DNA of 64,000 nt from Chlorops oryzae (taxonomy: Eukaryota > Arthropoda > Insecta > Diptera > Chloropidae): positions 137,393,599 through 137,457,598 of the forward strand of contig CM035806.1 of the NCBI GenBank assembly GCA_020466095.1, in the 5' to 3' direction. Below are positions 1 to 12,673 of this stretch, piece by piece. Each line of letters opens with the position of its first letter. Position 1 is the stretch's first letter. The notes under the pieces were generated by a model. That model was not told the origin of the DNA and ran no database searches. It saw nothing but the letters and a program-made list of their open reading frames with translations. A program made the translations under genes and the position numbers.

Positions 1-1
1 A

Positions 2-265
2 CAAAAGAAAAGGCACGATCAGACGGAGCAATCACAACATAAGCCACAGCAGAATACTAATTTTGGCACTTCAAATGTTAGAAACAGCGATCGATTTAAT
101 CCAAATCCTTTTAAACAGAATATGAACCCCGCTGGCCAAAATGAAAATGCTGTAAGAAGTAGTGACAATAGACAAGTAAATCCGAACATTCAGTGTTTTA
201 AATGCTCTCAACAGGGTCATATAGCTAGGAACTGCCCGAATAGTCAGACTCAGGCTAACTCTTAG
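2..265 (+). pseudogene. LTR retrotransposon Gag, C-terminal fragment with zinc knuckle
   Basis: An open frame enters from the left window edge and ends at TAG 263-265. It is Gln/Asn-rich and finishes with a CCHC zinc knuckle at 194-235 (C-x2-C-x4-H-x4-C, C-F-K-C then H-I-A-R-N-C), which in Gag packages element RNA in the particle. No ATG is visible, so only the nucleocapsid end is present. The broken protease region follows on the same strand and belongs to the same element. Family knowledge points to a Ty3/gypsy-type element. The reading frame itself is clean, but downstream lesions make the element defective. Confidence 0.72.
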
Positions 266-385
266 CGGCCCGGTCAAGGCCAATAGACCGGAATGCCCAA
301 ATAAATGTCAAAGTTCAAAGCCCAAGTCGTCTCCGGCGATAAAGAGACTAGATTTAACTAAATTAATCTGAACAGATATGAACTA

Positions 386-1500
386 GAGGAAATAGACTTA
401 TCAAAAATTCTGTTAGAAAATGCAGTCGACGAGAAGAATAATAAAAAGGTTAAAGAAATAGAAAGTAAAAAAGAACTTTTACTTAAAAAGGAGAGAAAAA
501 ATGTTACGTTTAGGGATACTGTAGATTATTTTAATGAAGACGGAAGCGTATCGTCTCAAAATAATGAAAAAATTAAAAACAATACATCGCGTATTAAAGA
601 AAGTGTTATTTCGCACTGTCGCGCGATTAAACACAAGAAGCCAGAAAAAATAGAGAAACTGATGATGAATAAAAAGGAAGAATTGTCCGACGAAGCGTTT
701 GTAGTGTTTCATAGCCAACAAGCGGTTAATGCAGAAATTACATTGTTGGTGGACACTGGGCAGACACGAGCTTAGTTAAAATAGAATCATTAAAAGACAA
801 ATCGAGCATAGATGAGTCAGAGAGAAGAAACTTTTCAGGAGCATCCGGAGGCTCTATATGTACTAAAGGTACAATAACATTGACTAATTCAAAAGACGCT
901 AAATTAAATTGGAAATTCCATGTTTTGCCGAAGGGGTCAAAAATTCCAGCAGATAGCTTAGTAGGCCGAGATATATTTCAAAATAGAGCTGTTGTAAACC
1001 TTATCAAGAAAAATATTTCGCTTTTCGATAACGGAAAGCAAATAGCGTGTTTACCATTTATTGGTGCCAAAAGCGATAGGATTTTTACGACAGAGACAGT
1101 CAGTATCCCAGCTAGAGCCAGTAAAGAGGTAAACTTTTTCGCAAATAACTCGATAGGAGAAATAGTTGTCTATAAAAAGGAATTGTTAAGGAAATCGCCT
1201 AAGATTATTGGAAGAAAAGGAGTTGTACCTATTTTTAACAGCAGTGAGGTTGAAGCTAATAGAGAGTCAGGTAGTAAAGAAGATTATAAATTCGACGAGG
1301 AAGTCGATAGAAATCGTTATGGTAGTTTGATGAACAAGAGAGATGATGTTTCAATTAAAGAAGAAAATTCAAAGGATATTTTTAAAGACAACCCTCTGAG
1401 TAGGCTACATAATTCCGCAATTAAAGCACCGGCCTTACCCTCGCAGGAAAATAAAGAAAGAGTCAAATACCATGAGACGCTAAATTTAATTAAAAATTAG
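386..1500 (+). pseudogene. Retrotransposon Pol N-terminus with aspartic protease, frameshifted
   Basis: After a stop at 359-361 a Lys/Glu-rich frame runs to a retropepsin-like active site (L-L-V-D-T-G) near 750-765. Immediately after D-T-G a one-base deletion sends the frame into TAG at 774-776. The protease-like sequence continues in the next frame to TAG at 1498-1500, including a G-R-D-I-F motif near 963-977 that resembles the C-terminal part of gypsy-type proteases. No reverse transcriptase follows, so most of Pol has been deleted. Protease and Gag assignments rest on motifs. Subfamily is not determinable here. The 1501-1692 stretch holds no recognisable coding sequence. Confidence 0.62.
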
Positions 1501-1692
1501 ATTTTAGTGACAGGTCATTTATTTTCAATAACCCAAATATAATTAGAGAAGTATTAAAAAGTCTTTTGATACAGTGAAAGCAGTCTATAAGAGTTTTTCA
1601 AAAACAGTTGTTCGTATGCAAACAATTTTTAAATGGGATGGCGTGAACCGTAACGTAAAATCAAATACAAGCGAAAGCGAAATTTCAACTTT

Positions 1693-2588
1693 AAACAAGT
1701 AAGAAAGCTAAAGTCGGTCAAGCCCGACTTTGAAATACCCAGCGTCCCGACATTATGAGCGCACTATGTTTTGCTTCTCTATTTGTGGGCGTGGCAGTGG
1801 GAGGGCCACATTAATTATTTCCCTACACCTTTCATTCGCCTTGGTGAACCTATGTTGCCAATTTGAAGCTTCTACGCCTTTTACTTCGGAAGTTACGAAA
1901 AATCTTCATTTGTGGGCGTGGCAGGGGGCGGGCCAGTTAAATTTTCTGCCTACACCTTTCATTTGCCTTGCTCAACCTATGTTGCGAATTTGAAGCGTCA
2001 ACGCCTATTAATTCGGAAGTTACGAAAAATCTCCATTTGTGGGCGTGGCAGTGGGCGGGCGATAAAAAATTTTTTCCTACACCTTTCATTCGCCTTGGTC
2101 AACCTATGTTGCGAATTTGAAGCTTCTACGCCTTTTACTTCACAAGTTACGATAAGCCCTTATTTGTGGGAGGGCGGCGTCCATTTTTTTCCAGGATATG
2201 TCCCTTTTTGTAGTTTACCAGTACACCAAATATCAATGGAATGTGTTGAGTGGTTCGCAAGTTACAAGCATTTTACTGAAAACACATTATATTCATTTGT
2301 TGGCGTGGCAGCGGGCGGACGTCTCCCATTTTTACTTAGGATCATACTCGGATCCCGATATACCTGTGTGCCAAATTTCGACTTGATTGGTCCAGCCGTT
2401 TCGGAGGAGATCCGACCGCGGACGGACGGACAGACGGACGGACGGACGGACAGACGGACATGTCTAAATCGATTCAGTTTTTGATCCTGATCAGTTCTAT
2501 ATATATATGTCTATATCTCCGGAGCTTAGTTCTCCCTGTTATAAGATTCGCACAAAACTAATATACCCCGCTTACGCTGGGTATAAAA
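1693..2588 (+). mobile_element. Helentron/DINE-like repeat, copy 1 (longest)
   Basis: Begins AAACAAGTAAGAAAGC and ends ..GCTTACGCTGGGTATAA. An 11-bp subterminal inverted repeat is visible: ATACCCAGCGT at 1735-1745 and its reverse complement at 2574-2584. Just inside the 5' end is a hairpin (AGTCGG / CCGACT). The 3' end forms TATACCC / GGGTATA. Between them lie about four ~126-bp units starting TTTGTGGGCGTGGCA (near 1780, 1908, 2034, 2162) and a GGACGGACAGAC microsatellite near 2413-2460. This architecture matches non-autonomous Helentrons (DINE type). No Rep/helicase is encoded. Assignment is inference from structure. Confidence 0.68.
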
Positions 2589-4217
2589 AGAATTTTCTAA
2601 ACAAAATATTTTGCGTACAATTTTAAACTGCCGTAAAGAGTTCTCTAATGCAAAAAATCAATCGAAAAACAAAGATCACTTTTGGTGAGGTCTTACTGTT
2701 TTTAAACTTAATTATGACTAGGAATTTCTTTTTAACATCGTTTAAGGCTATGTATAAATGAGAATGCCCTTTCAAAACTTAAAAAAAAAATACCTTGAAA
2801 ACTATTTTAAAGTCTAAAAGTCACGAATATTTTGAACAAACCCCGGTAAACATTTTGATTTACCTTAAGTCTTTGAGCAGAAAATGAAATCAAAAGAACT
2901 GAGTTGCAGTAGGGACTTGAGGACCGTAATTTGTATATTTTTTAAATTTTTTTTCAAGACAAACTTAGGCACAAGATGATATTTGGTGGAAATAAAACTG
3001 GCCTGACCAGAAGAACAAGAGGGAAGAATGATAACAAAAACGGATAATAAGTTGGTAAGTATTAAAAGTATATAACATACAGAGATTTACTAAATATCTG
3101 TATATATTCAAGAGAAAGTGCATTAAAGACAATACCTTGAAAAAATAGGTATTTTCGCCATTATGAAAATACTCTAAACCAATTTAAAAAGAAAAAAAAA
3201 AACAATTTTTATTAAATAAAAAATAAAATAAAAATAAATGGAGAAAATAATTTTTACTATTACCTATACTAAATTTTGAAAAATGGATGAATCAGAACTA
3301 AATATGTATATAAATAATGAGTACAAAAATAATAACCACCTTCAAAAATATTGAAAAATCAAGAGTATAAAAAAGAAAAAAATTTTGAGAAAAAAAAAAA
3401 ATTAAAGAAAAAAAAAACAAAAACAAAAAAGAATTATAATTATAAAAAAATAGTACCGATAAAAAGTAAAAGTACCGATAAAAGTAAAAAATTTTAACAA
3501 AAAATTAAGTATGTAAAGTATGTAGAAAATGATTTTAAATGGATTGCGAAAGAATACATAGGCAGAAAATATTAAATAAAAAAATAAAAATAAAAATATA
3601 TATATATATATTATATATAATATATAATTGTCAGCGAGAGCTTTTACGCAAGAAGAAATAAATATTAACGGCAAAATATAAACTAAAATATTAAAATGTT
3701 TTGAAGCATAAGAGAAACAATAATAGTAGTAAAACTAATTAGAACTAAGTAATCATAAGTCATCGGCCCTCGGGTAGCAGAGATCTTAACATGAGCTTCA
3801 GAAAAAGGACAAGTCATAAGAATTCGATCACCACTCCTCTTGGATAAGGGAGGGGACGACGAAATCGTCTTCATAACAACATCAACAACGAAAATGCTTT
3901 CTGAACAGAACAACAGCAAACAACAACGCTACTTCGGCGCAGAGTCGAAATCATCTACAACTTCATTTCATCGGACGAGCAAATGGCAATTTCGAAGACA
4001 ACCATTTCAACAATTTCTGATATAAAGCAACACCTTTTCTTCAACAAGACGCAAATTGACATAGCGTTAATTTCAAGCAGCAGAAAAATGATGACAATAA
4101 TCTTGCTGCCAAGAAGTAATAAAATCAACAATTAAAACATCGGCAAGCCAACAGTGTCACCAACACATACGTGCCATCATCATATTCCTTATCAACACGA
4201 TGGGCACGATTTCTTCA
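2589..4217. other. AT-rich stretch without a gene, probably retrotransposon interior
   Basis: No credible coding frame. Contains long A-rich runs (3360-3430) and an AT microsatellite near 3597-3630. From about 3700 onward base composition becomes more balanced up to the polypurine tract, consistent with the 3' untranslated interior of the LTR element whose LTR starts at 4230. Confidence 0.45.
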
Positions 4218-4229
4218 AAGGGGGAGGGA
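4218..4229 (+). other. Polypurine tract of the LTR retrotransposon
   Basis: AAAGGGGGAGGGA-type purine run ends directly at the first base of the LTR (TGTTG at 4230). In LTR elements this primes plus-strand DNA synthesis, which makes the following LTR the 3' LTR. The second copy of this LTR at 16732 has no such tract upstream. Confidence 0.7.
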
Positions 4230-4886
4230 TGTTGTGAGTTATGCTCAAACATTTCCCATTACCTGTCCCCTCTTTCCTCCGCCACTGTACATTGAAAACC
4301 AACAGTGAAATTGCGCAATTAAATAACAACAACAAAGAACAAGCATTAACGCAATAACCGAGAAATGATCAAGTAAGCAGAATTGCAGTTGCGAGCAAAT
4401 ACTAAAGTCAACAGCACCAGTCGCGGTAATATGCACTTCAGCATTATTATAAAGGTCGAATGTTCTGAGGTAATATCGGAAACGGACCTACGACAACATT
4501 CAAGCGACCGAAGAAAGTGCATTAAGTCAAAGGGTCGCTGAGAAAGCACCAGATCAGCATTATGTTCTTATAAAAGCGGAGCTTGAATCCATGGAAAGGC
4601 AGATTGATCTTTACGTTATTTACGAAGACATCTCAGCTCTATTGCAAGTACTTACCACGAAGCCACGACGATTGGAGTTTAATAGTAAGAATAGGGAAGT
4701 TTTCGAGTATTTAAAAGGAGCTAGGATACATAAGAAACCTTGTTAGACATAAGGATTGATATTTATTAAATAAAAGGATTGCAAACTGACAATCTCATCT
4801 TTTATTTAAAGGAATACAGGATTGTATGACGTGCGTACCTATCAAAGTGCCCCGGCGTCATACTTTTTAATCCCCGTATCCCAACA
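4230..4886 (+). repeat. LTR (copy A), 3' LTR of the broken retrotransposon
   Basis: 657-bp LTR bounded by TGTTG...CAACA. It contains a TATAAAAG box near 4570 and an AATAAA signal near 4769. A second copy of identical length lies at 16732-17388. By eye I count about eleven substitutions between them, under 2 percent. Here the LTR is preceded by a polypurine tract and retroelement sequence, while the right flank (GGGTGCTTGCCC..) is shared with copy B. Confidence 0.78.
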
Positions 4887-7800
4887 GGGTGCTTGCCCGA
4901 GATATGCAAAATTTTGAGTTGTGCGGATTAAGTGATTTGTGTTCGAATTGGTGATTTCATTAATTATACTGACAGGATAATTTGGAATAATAATTTTAAA
5001 GAGAACTGCAATATATCGTGTTCACCTTAAGCGAGATAGGAAGCATAAATATGGGAGAGGAAAAGAAAAATTGCATTAAGAGTCAAATTTAAAAACTCGT
5101 ACTTCTATATAAAGTTACCAGACTTCTTAAATAACAATTTACAAACAGCTACTATCTCGACACACACTTTTCTCGATTTTGCACAATTCGCGGTAGACAT
5201 CAACTAGCTGATTGGGCCATGCTTCCAAGAAATTAGTTTGAGGTTACAAAAAAGTAGCATTTCTTATATATTGATGACTTTTGTCTTGCATGTAAAAATT
5301 CCGGCTGGGGAGTATGTCTTTTTTAGGTGGAGAAAATGTATTACGTGGCAACACTGACTTGAATTACCATTTTCAGTAAACAGATATTGAGGCGTCCTCA
5401 GGTTGTTTGGTGTGGGTATTTCTATATATATATACATATATGTATAAAGAATGATTGAAAAACATAAAACAATTTCTATTGAACTATTCAAAATAACCAA
5501 ATTTATTTTAGGCATCCGCTTAAACATACAAATATTCATATACTGCGTGCTATAAATGTTTCTTGAAATACTATATGAGTAGCAAAAAAAGGTTTTCATA
5601 ACTCCAATTTAACATTAATTTTTCGATTGCTTTCAATTGGTTTTCGCTTGAATTTAGAAGTTATACATATATAAATAAGTATACAAACATATCATTATAT
5701 TAATACACAAACTTGATTCTTATCACCCATTTTACAGCCATTCTATCAAACAGATTTTCATGGTTTGTACTCCATTTGAAAGGTGGTTTATAGATGTACA
5801 CAATATGGTTTATTTACAGGTTTTGTTTGAACAAATAGGTGGAAACCTTGTTTGAGAAATTTTCCTCTACATAAACGTTTTCACGTATGGAACGGACAAG
5901 TATAGTGTCATCAGCTGTCCAAAGTTATCGATAATAGGCTGAATTTTTTTTCACCGATTGGTCGTTTGCTGGTAGGGGGCGGGTGGACAATCCGAAACTA
6001 AGCAATTTAAAATACCCTAGGTGGCAAATAATTGACATGGCTTTCTTTTGTGTAGGCTATAACAAAAATTAGAAAAAGTATGCACTACCACTAAATTCAT
6101 CGAAACTACAAAATTGTAATTTTAAAACAAATGGTCGAAGATCGACCCTGGCATGCCTACCATATCTAAGGCCCAATATTACCAAGCACATAAAAAAAAA
6201 AATTTTACAATTAAAATAAAATACTTTTTATTTTTATTTTCATTTTCAATGTGCAACTTTTTTAAGTATAGCAATATGTGGCCGCACGCTCCATTGCCAG
6301 GGTAGTCAGTCATATGTACAGCTACTTGAAATATTATTTTTGAGCATGGAGTCGTGTGCGCTCGATTTTTCATCAGTTTCATATCGCTGTAGTCCGATTT
6401 CATCAATTTAAAGCTTTGTTTCTTTCGTATTGCACAGATTTATTCTGTAAAATTTTAGAATGAATGTAATCACCGAATTTTCTAGCGCCTCAAACAGGGC
6501 TGTTGCCGTATTTAAAAAAAAAATAACTTAAACGCCCTACTGAGGTAGTTTAAATTTAAAAAAAATATGTATTTTAAAAATTTCATTGGTAAAAATGAGT
6601 ATCATATTTTATTTTTAAAATATTATTACATATACTTGGTAATATTGGCCCTAATTGTTTTTATATTTAAGAATTTTGAGAACTGTTATAAGCTATTTTT
6701 CTATTTTCAAATTAATTTTAATAAATTAATTGCTAGGCAAGCTGTCATTAATTGTTGTTACTTCACCGTATTTGTGGAAATATTTCTGAAATTGTCCATT
6801 ATTAATTTTTACTTTTTCGCATTGCAATGATTGAATATATTTTGTTGCAGTTCCCTTGTTTGGCCTTGCCTTTTTAAAATTAAATTTCATTGCATCACAC
6901 ATTTGCTTTCTTGCAAATTATATTTTCTGTGTTTGATAAAACGTAATCGAAGAAGAGAAAAGCAAATGGCACTTACATTTTGGAATTCCGCTTATTTGTT
7001 TCGAAAACATATAATTGAATCGCACAAAACACTGCATCTATGTGATACTAGTTTGTTTTCGTTGCTTAAGTTTATATTTATTGCTTTTTTTAAATAATTT
7101 TTTGCATAAAAATGCTCTCAAGAAAATGTATAGAGAGTTTGAATTTCTTCTGTTTCTGGATGCCATTGGGTCGATAAGATTGTTGGCGATGGTGCATGCT
7201 TTCTTTTTAATTTTCAGGAATCTTGCTCTTTTCAAGGTGCTTTTCAAATGGCTCTATCTTTCATTTATATGGACACGTTATTCCTCGCACGTTGGTTAAT
7301 TTCAATTTAAGACGGTTTTTGCTTTTTATTTTTGATGCATTTTGGGAATAAGAACTGAATTTCATTCTTGGTTCAGATCACACTCATTGCAACAAGATTT
7401 TCTTCGAATAAATTTTATTCGATTTGTTGATTTTGATCCTTAACCTTTACTTAATGCTTAACTTAATATGTTTTCACTTCTTCAGCTTTTTTCACACATT
7501 TTTAAAACAAAAGAGTATTTTACGTTCACAATTTCTTGCAACAATTCAAAGAAGTTAAATTCGTGTTTTATATATGGTTTTTGAATTGCATTATGCTGTT
7601 ATTTTCGATTGACATCAATACGATTTTACGCTAGTTTCTGGTATCTGGCTTGGATACTTTTTGGTATAAGTTGATCTACTTTAAGATGTTTATTTGTTCG
7701 TATATATATTTTCCATAAAATTCATGGTTGAATTGTAACACTTTTCATCACTTCAATCGCTTTTAAAATTAAATTATTCCATTATTCTTTTTTATTTTGT

Positions 7801-10800
7801 TTTAATAATACTCAAACGTTTTGTTCTTTCGTCTCTTAATTTTTTAGAAAATGTGTCTTGTTTTTGGAAATTTAAATCACATTATATATATCAAACACTT
7901 GAACAATTATTATTTTTCTTCGTTCATTGACTCCTATTGGAGCTGTTTATTGAAGCTTTTACTGAGGTTTTGGATTTATTATGATATTTGAGGCAAAGGA
8001 AAAATATACATTGTAATTTAAATTGATCTTATTTTTGCATGCGCATTTGTTGGCTGCGGTCTGTCAACGCTTGTTTGATATTGTTTTAATCACTTTTTCG
8101 TTAGTGTGCCGCACACCATGGACTTTGAGAAAAACATGACGACATATAACAGCAGCCAGAAGGGAACTAAATCTAACCGAATTGAATCGAATCGAAATAA
8201 AGTGAACTGCGAACTGGCTCACTGGCATGCTGGATTTGCTTTTTTTTTTTTTGCTTTGTTAGTTGTCTCTGCACCCCACATTGCAGGTACTTTTCTCGCT
8301 ACGTATCTATAAACAAACCCTTCGTACACTCCCTCGTTTACTCGTTTGCATGTCCGTTCATTTTTGCCCACGAAATCACTAGTAGGCCAACTCGTGTTGT
8401 ATAAGCTATCCTCATACCATAGCGAACAAATATGAACGTGTTCGTGTTCGATTGGACCTCTTCGTTGCAGGTTGGATTCTTGTGTCAATTTGGTTAGATG
8501 TTCCAGTCAAAATATTGAGTTTTTTGCTACTGTTGTCGCAACGTTTTGTAGCATTGATTTCTCGACTGCGTCAAACCTTGTCAGCTTTCGTCGCTTCCTC
8601 ACTGTCTCTCTATTTCTCTGTCTCTCTCTCTCTCTTTCTCTCTCTCCCTCTCGCTCTCTTCCTCTTTATTTTCTTCTCCGCTTCGTGTAGCTGGTTGTGT
8701 TCACTCGATAAGTATATGACAGCTTACATTTAAAGTTCGAACCATTTTGTGTTTTTGTGTTATGCTACTTTTGCTACACAGCAACTCACAATGAGAGCGA
8801 AGATTATACATATTATTTGCTTTTGGGGTTGCTGCTGCTAATTTTTTTGATTTTCGTTCTCGTTTTCAGTACACTTTGGTCTCTTAAATGTTTCTTTCAT
8901 TCTCTTTTTGCTTGTAATAGGTTGAAGCAGTGGCAGTATATTTGTCATGTTGCTGTGCGCGTGCACTTCTTTGTATTTTTTTTCTGATAGTTTTTTTTTT
9001 ATATATATATTTCATTTCATATAAATTGTATTTTTGTATTTTTTAAGGCTTTCGTACAGTTAAGTTGATGTCCATTCGCGTTTGTCGGCTGTGGAACATT
9101 GACGTTGTCAAGTGCGCAAGCATCATTGGGGAGACTCAAGTATCAACTATCACTTTTAGTATACATTCCTTTGTTATTTATACCCTACATTCTTGCAGTC
9201 GAAGGTGTAGTGCGTTTCTAAGTAGATATGTAACACCAAGGATCATTCGATACCATTAGGATATGATCAACGTCATCAAAAGATTGTATCTAACTATCTC
9301 TGTCTTTCCGTACGTTCATCTGTTGGTTGGATTTTTCCATCGAAAGGGCTTTGATTTCTTGACGAATTTTGTTGTGAAAAGATAAAGGACCAAGGGTTAG
9401 AAGTAGCATGAGAACGCACTTTATGCGATCATAATTAGGGAACCGCCAGTGCTGAGATGTGCTACAAGAACCATCGTGAATACAAAAATCTGGACTAATG
9501 TTTACTTTTTTGATTAAATATCAAAAACGAAGTAAATTTAAGGCCCTCAACAAAATGATAAGGTCGGCCGAACAAAAAGACGGTTTTGGATGAATTGTTC
9601 GTTATACCCAGGCACGCTGAAAGTAAGGGGATGTTATTACTATATATTGCTATTCTCGTCTGACTTTAACACACTCCCATGTTATTTTGGCTGGATGTTC
9701 ATGCCGTTAATGCACTTTAAAAGCAGTTCATACCTCGACAATCTTATCGATTTCTTACTTCAATTTTTATGCTCTTCGATTTTCAATTTTTATTCAACAT
9801 TGTCTCACTTTCTTCTTGGGTGAATACATACAAGTTTTTTCTCAATTTGTGAATTGTCAATATTTTGTCTGCTCAGAACTTTTGTTATTTGTATTCCAGG
9901 ATTCAGAGAGTTTGCTGCTTGTTACCAAACCATGTCTGCCCCTTTGCATGGTCGGGACAGGCATGGTAGTCTCGACTGCTGGATAGATTCGCTCTCATTA
10001 ACAGTAACTATTTTATTCCTTTTTGCGAGTTCATTTTTCTATACAATTTTCCAAAATAAGGTGTTTTTTTTTAGAGTTCTACACAGATATATCCACGGTT
10101 CATTAATATGCGCGAATATTGTAATAAATAGAATAAAGCTCTGAAGATAAGGATGTCAATATGCATATGGCCCCCGCCACGGTTTTATAACGTGACATTC
10201 GTACGCCACTTTTGCTCATAACTTCAAAAGTATTTGTCCGACCTGAGACTTCTCACATGCATCGGAAAGATTTCCCCGTTGTTCACGTGTCCTACCACAA
10301 AGGTTTTTAATATTTGAAATACTTTTTAAGATACAGCCTCTTAAAGTGGTCTTACAACGTTACACAACTTAGGAGGTCGAATTCACCGTTCCGATTTTAT
10401 TGATTTTCCAGGACAATAGAGTTTATAATGCAAGTGAAAAATTGGCCTGGTGGTCGGGAAGAAAATTGTATATCTTTTGCGTTATAACGGTCCAAATGGG
10501 GGTCTTATAACGTTACATTAAAAAAAATCTTATAACGTTACCGTGCGAGTTTCTATATGATTTGTGAAGTTCAGCAAGAAGAAATCCTTTGTATCTAAGT
10601 TTCCAGTACGAATGATTTGTTTGTGTAATTAAATTTGTATTTTACATAAATAAATAGCCCGGTCAAATTATTTTTCAAACGTTGCAACGTTGCATTATGG
10701 GATGGCGAACACTATTTTCTGGCTAAAAGTCTAAAAGTCATTGCATTGGCTTAAAAATTGGTTTCCGGGGGTTTTTGGGGCTGCCGATTTCATTTTTTTT

Positions 10801-11460
10801 TTTTTTTCATCGAAAATCGACCTTTTGCCAGTGGCGTATCTGCAGGGGCTTTTGAAGATGAAACCCGCAAAATTTTTTTGTTAACAGTGAATTTTTATTT
10901 TATTTTGTTGTTTTCAGTACCATCGAAGCCACCTGCCTTTCAACCAATCACATCCCTCCCCTTTTGGCCAGCAAATATAACTCGCCAGACCATATAGCGT
11001 TGGATCCATTGGGAATTTTGACCAATTATTTTTAATTGTGTTCTAAGCATTCATTCCAAATGTAAGCTTTTTGCGAATTAATTTAACCTTGAATGCCTTA
11101 AATGCCGGGCTAAAAAAAAATGAAAAAAATCACAATTCATGTAATATATATAATATATATGTGTGAATATACTGGTTTGACATACTTCTTCATGTCAAGG
11201 AGTGGTTTTCAATTTTTAGAAGTTCATTTTGATTATTAAAGCCTTTTTGGATATTTAAAAGTGATTTATCAGTTACAGAATGTGTTTTATAATATTTAGT
11301 ACAAAAATGTCTTATAACGTTACACATCTTTGATTACTGCCAAGGCCAAGTATATATAATATTTCAACAACTCATATGGGGCATTCCATGTAAACACTAC
11401 GCCTTTTATTTTTACGTCTCCGAATCTTTCCATTTTTTTTTTTTTTTGTATAGTACCTCT
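4887..11460. other. Non-coding part of duplicated block A
   Basis: No reading frame here resembles a known protein. The short frames are AT-rich, poorly biased and mostly hydrophobic by composition. Position 5261-5280 is the intact empty target of the mariner that sits in copy B. Position 5570-5582 is the empty target of the 126-bp TIR element. A CT-rich microsatellite is at 8604-8664. I see nothing else that can be named. Confidence 0.6.
8604..8664 (+). repeat. CT/TCTC microsatellite
   Basis: Imperfect (CT)n tract with interspersed TTTCTC. The homologous tract in copy B, near 22526-22580, is a few bases shorter, as expected for slippage. On the minus strand it reads as a GAGA-rich tract. 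Confidence 0.8.
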
Positions 11461-11867
11461 ACACTCTTAAAAATATTTCCTTCTATTATAGTAGGAAAAA
11501 GGTTACCTTCTATTGTAAACGTAAGTTTACACACCAAATTAATTTTCAACCTCAAATGTGTAAAATTATGCATTAGATGTGAATTAAAGGAATCCTTCCC
11601 TCTGTATTTTAAACATACATTATGTAAAATTAGGCCTTTTTCCCAAAATTAAACATTCATAATAATAAAATTACTAAAGGTGTGTAAAATTAGTATTTTT
11701 ATAGTAAACCTAAACATTAATTGATTAAATGTACGCATTTTATGTAAATGCATTTCGCATGTGCGAAATTACACAAAAATTACCTTTTACACATTTTTGG
11801 CACAAAAGTAAACATATTTCGGAGTAAATATACAGTATTTATAAACGTAATTTTACTTGCATTTTTT
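11461..11867 (+). mobile_element. TIR element (copy A), right end deleted
   Basis: Left terminal repeat ACACTCTTAAAAAT at 11461-11474, as in the complete copy at 25361-25776. Internal GTGTAAAATTA motifs are shared. The right terminal repeat is missing because the deletion that removed 2 kb from block A begins at 11868. Confidence 0.6.
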
Positions 11868-12673
11868 CAAAAAGCCCTTTTCTTGCCATTGGCAAAAGCC
11901 AATGGGAAAGCTTGTCACGCTTCTTAAAAATTATTCCATACAAATTTTGACATTCCAATTCCCATTTTGCCATCATCTTTGATGGTGGATTTTCTTGGAC
12001 GGAGCTTATTTCTGTTTCTTAATTTGTGTGCTTGCAAAAGCTTTAAAATTAGCAATTACATTGAGCTCCTTTGTTGTAAAACAAAACAGCCCTGTTGCTA
12101 TTTCGCAAAAATTTTGGATTTCTTTTAAATGCTTTTGTATGATGATTTCATCCAACTCCTGTGTACATTTTCTGTTGTGGCCCACATCTACAATATTTTG
12201 TGTCCATATGCATTTTGCATTTTTATAACAAAATAATCTTATGTACTCACCATAATAAATTGAAATACATATCTTCTTAAAAAAAAAAGTAATTCTTGTT
12301 CCTAATTATGTGATCAGATGAAAGCATGTGCCATTATCGTTTGTTTTTTGCCGATTTAATTGAAAGTTTCAAAAATATGCCGGCGTAACGGCAATCAAAA
12401 TTATTGCTTGATAAGTCTCAGCAACTATTCGACCTATGTAGGTTTATGAGTGGAAAATTTGTAAAAAAAATTTCGAAATCCCAAAACTTTGCCTAGCAGG
12501 AAGAAATCTCAATGCAGTCGAAAGCCATTTAGGGTGAATACCGCATTTCTGTATTTTTTCCCTAAATTAGGAGTAACAGAATTGAGCATCTCCATTTAAG
12601 TATGTTTCGATGTTCACGCGAAGGTTTTTATTTTTAATCCATTGTTGTACATTAGTTCTGTTTTTTGTTTCTA
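11868..12673. other. Non-coding stretch after the A-side deletion
   Basis: Starts with 24 bp unique to copy A, giving an 8-bp-arm hairpin CCATTGGC-AAAA-GCCAATGG at about 11887-11906. The rest matches B from 27839. No gene is recognised. Confidence 0.5.

Noticed and set aside
3402..3674. 90-codon minus-strand frame
   Set aside because: Poly-A/AT run translated as Phe/Ile/Tyr; no coding signature.
6567..7299. Consecutive 87-94 codon frames, repeated at 20558-21221
   Set aside because: Conserved between blocks only because the DNA is duplicated. Phe/Leu-rich translation of AT-rich sequence with no family similarity.
8452..8733. Frame across the CT microsatellite resembling a membrane protein
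   Set aside because: Length and frame change between the two block copies through microsatellite slippage.
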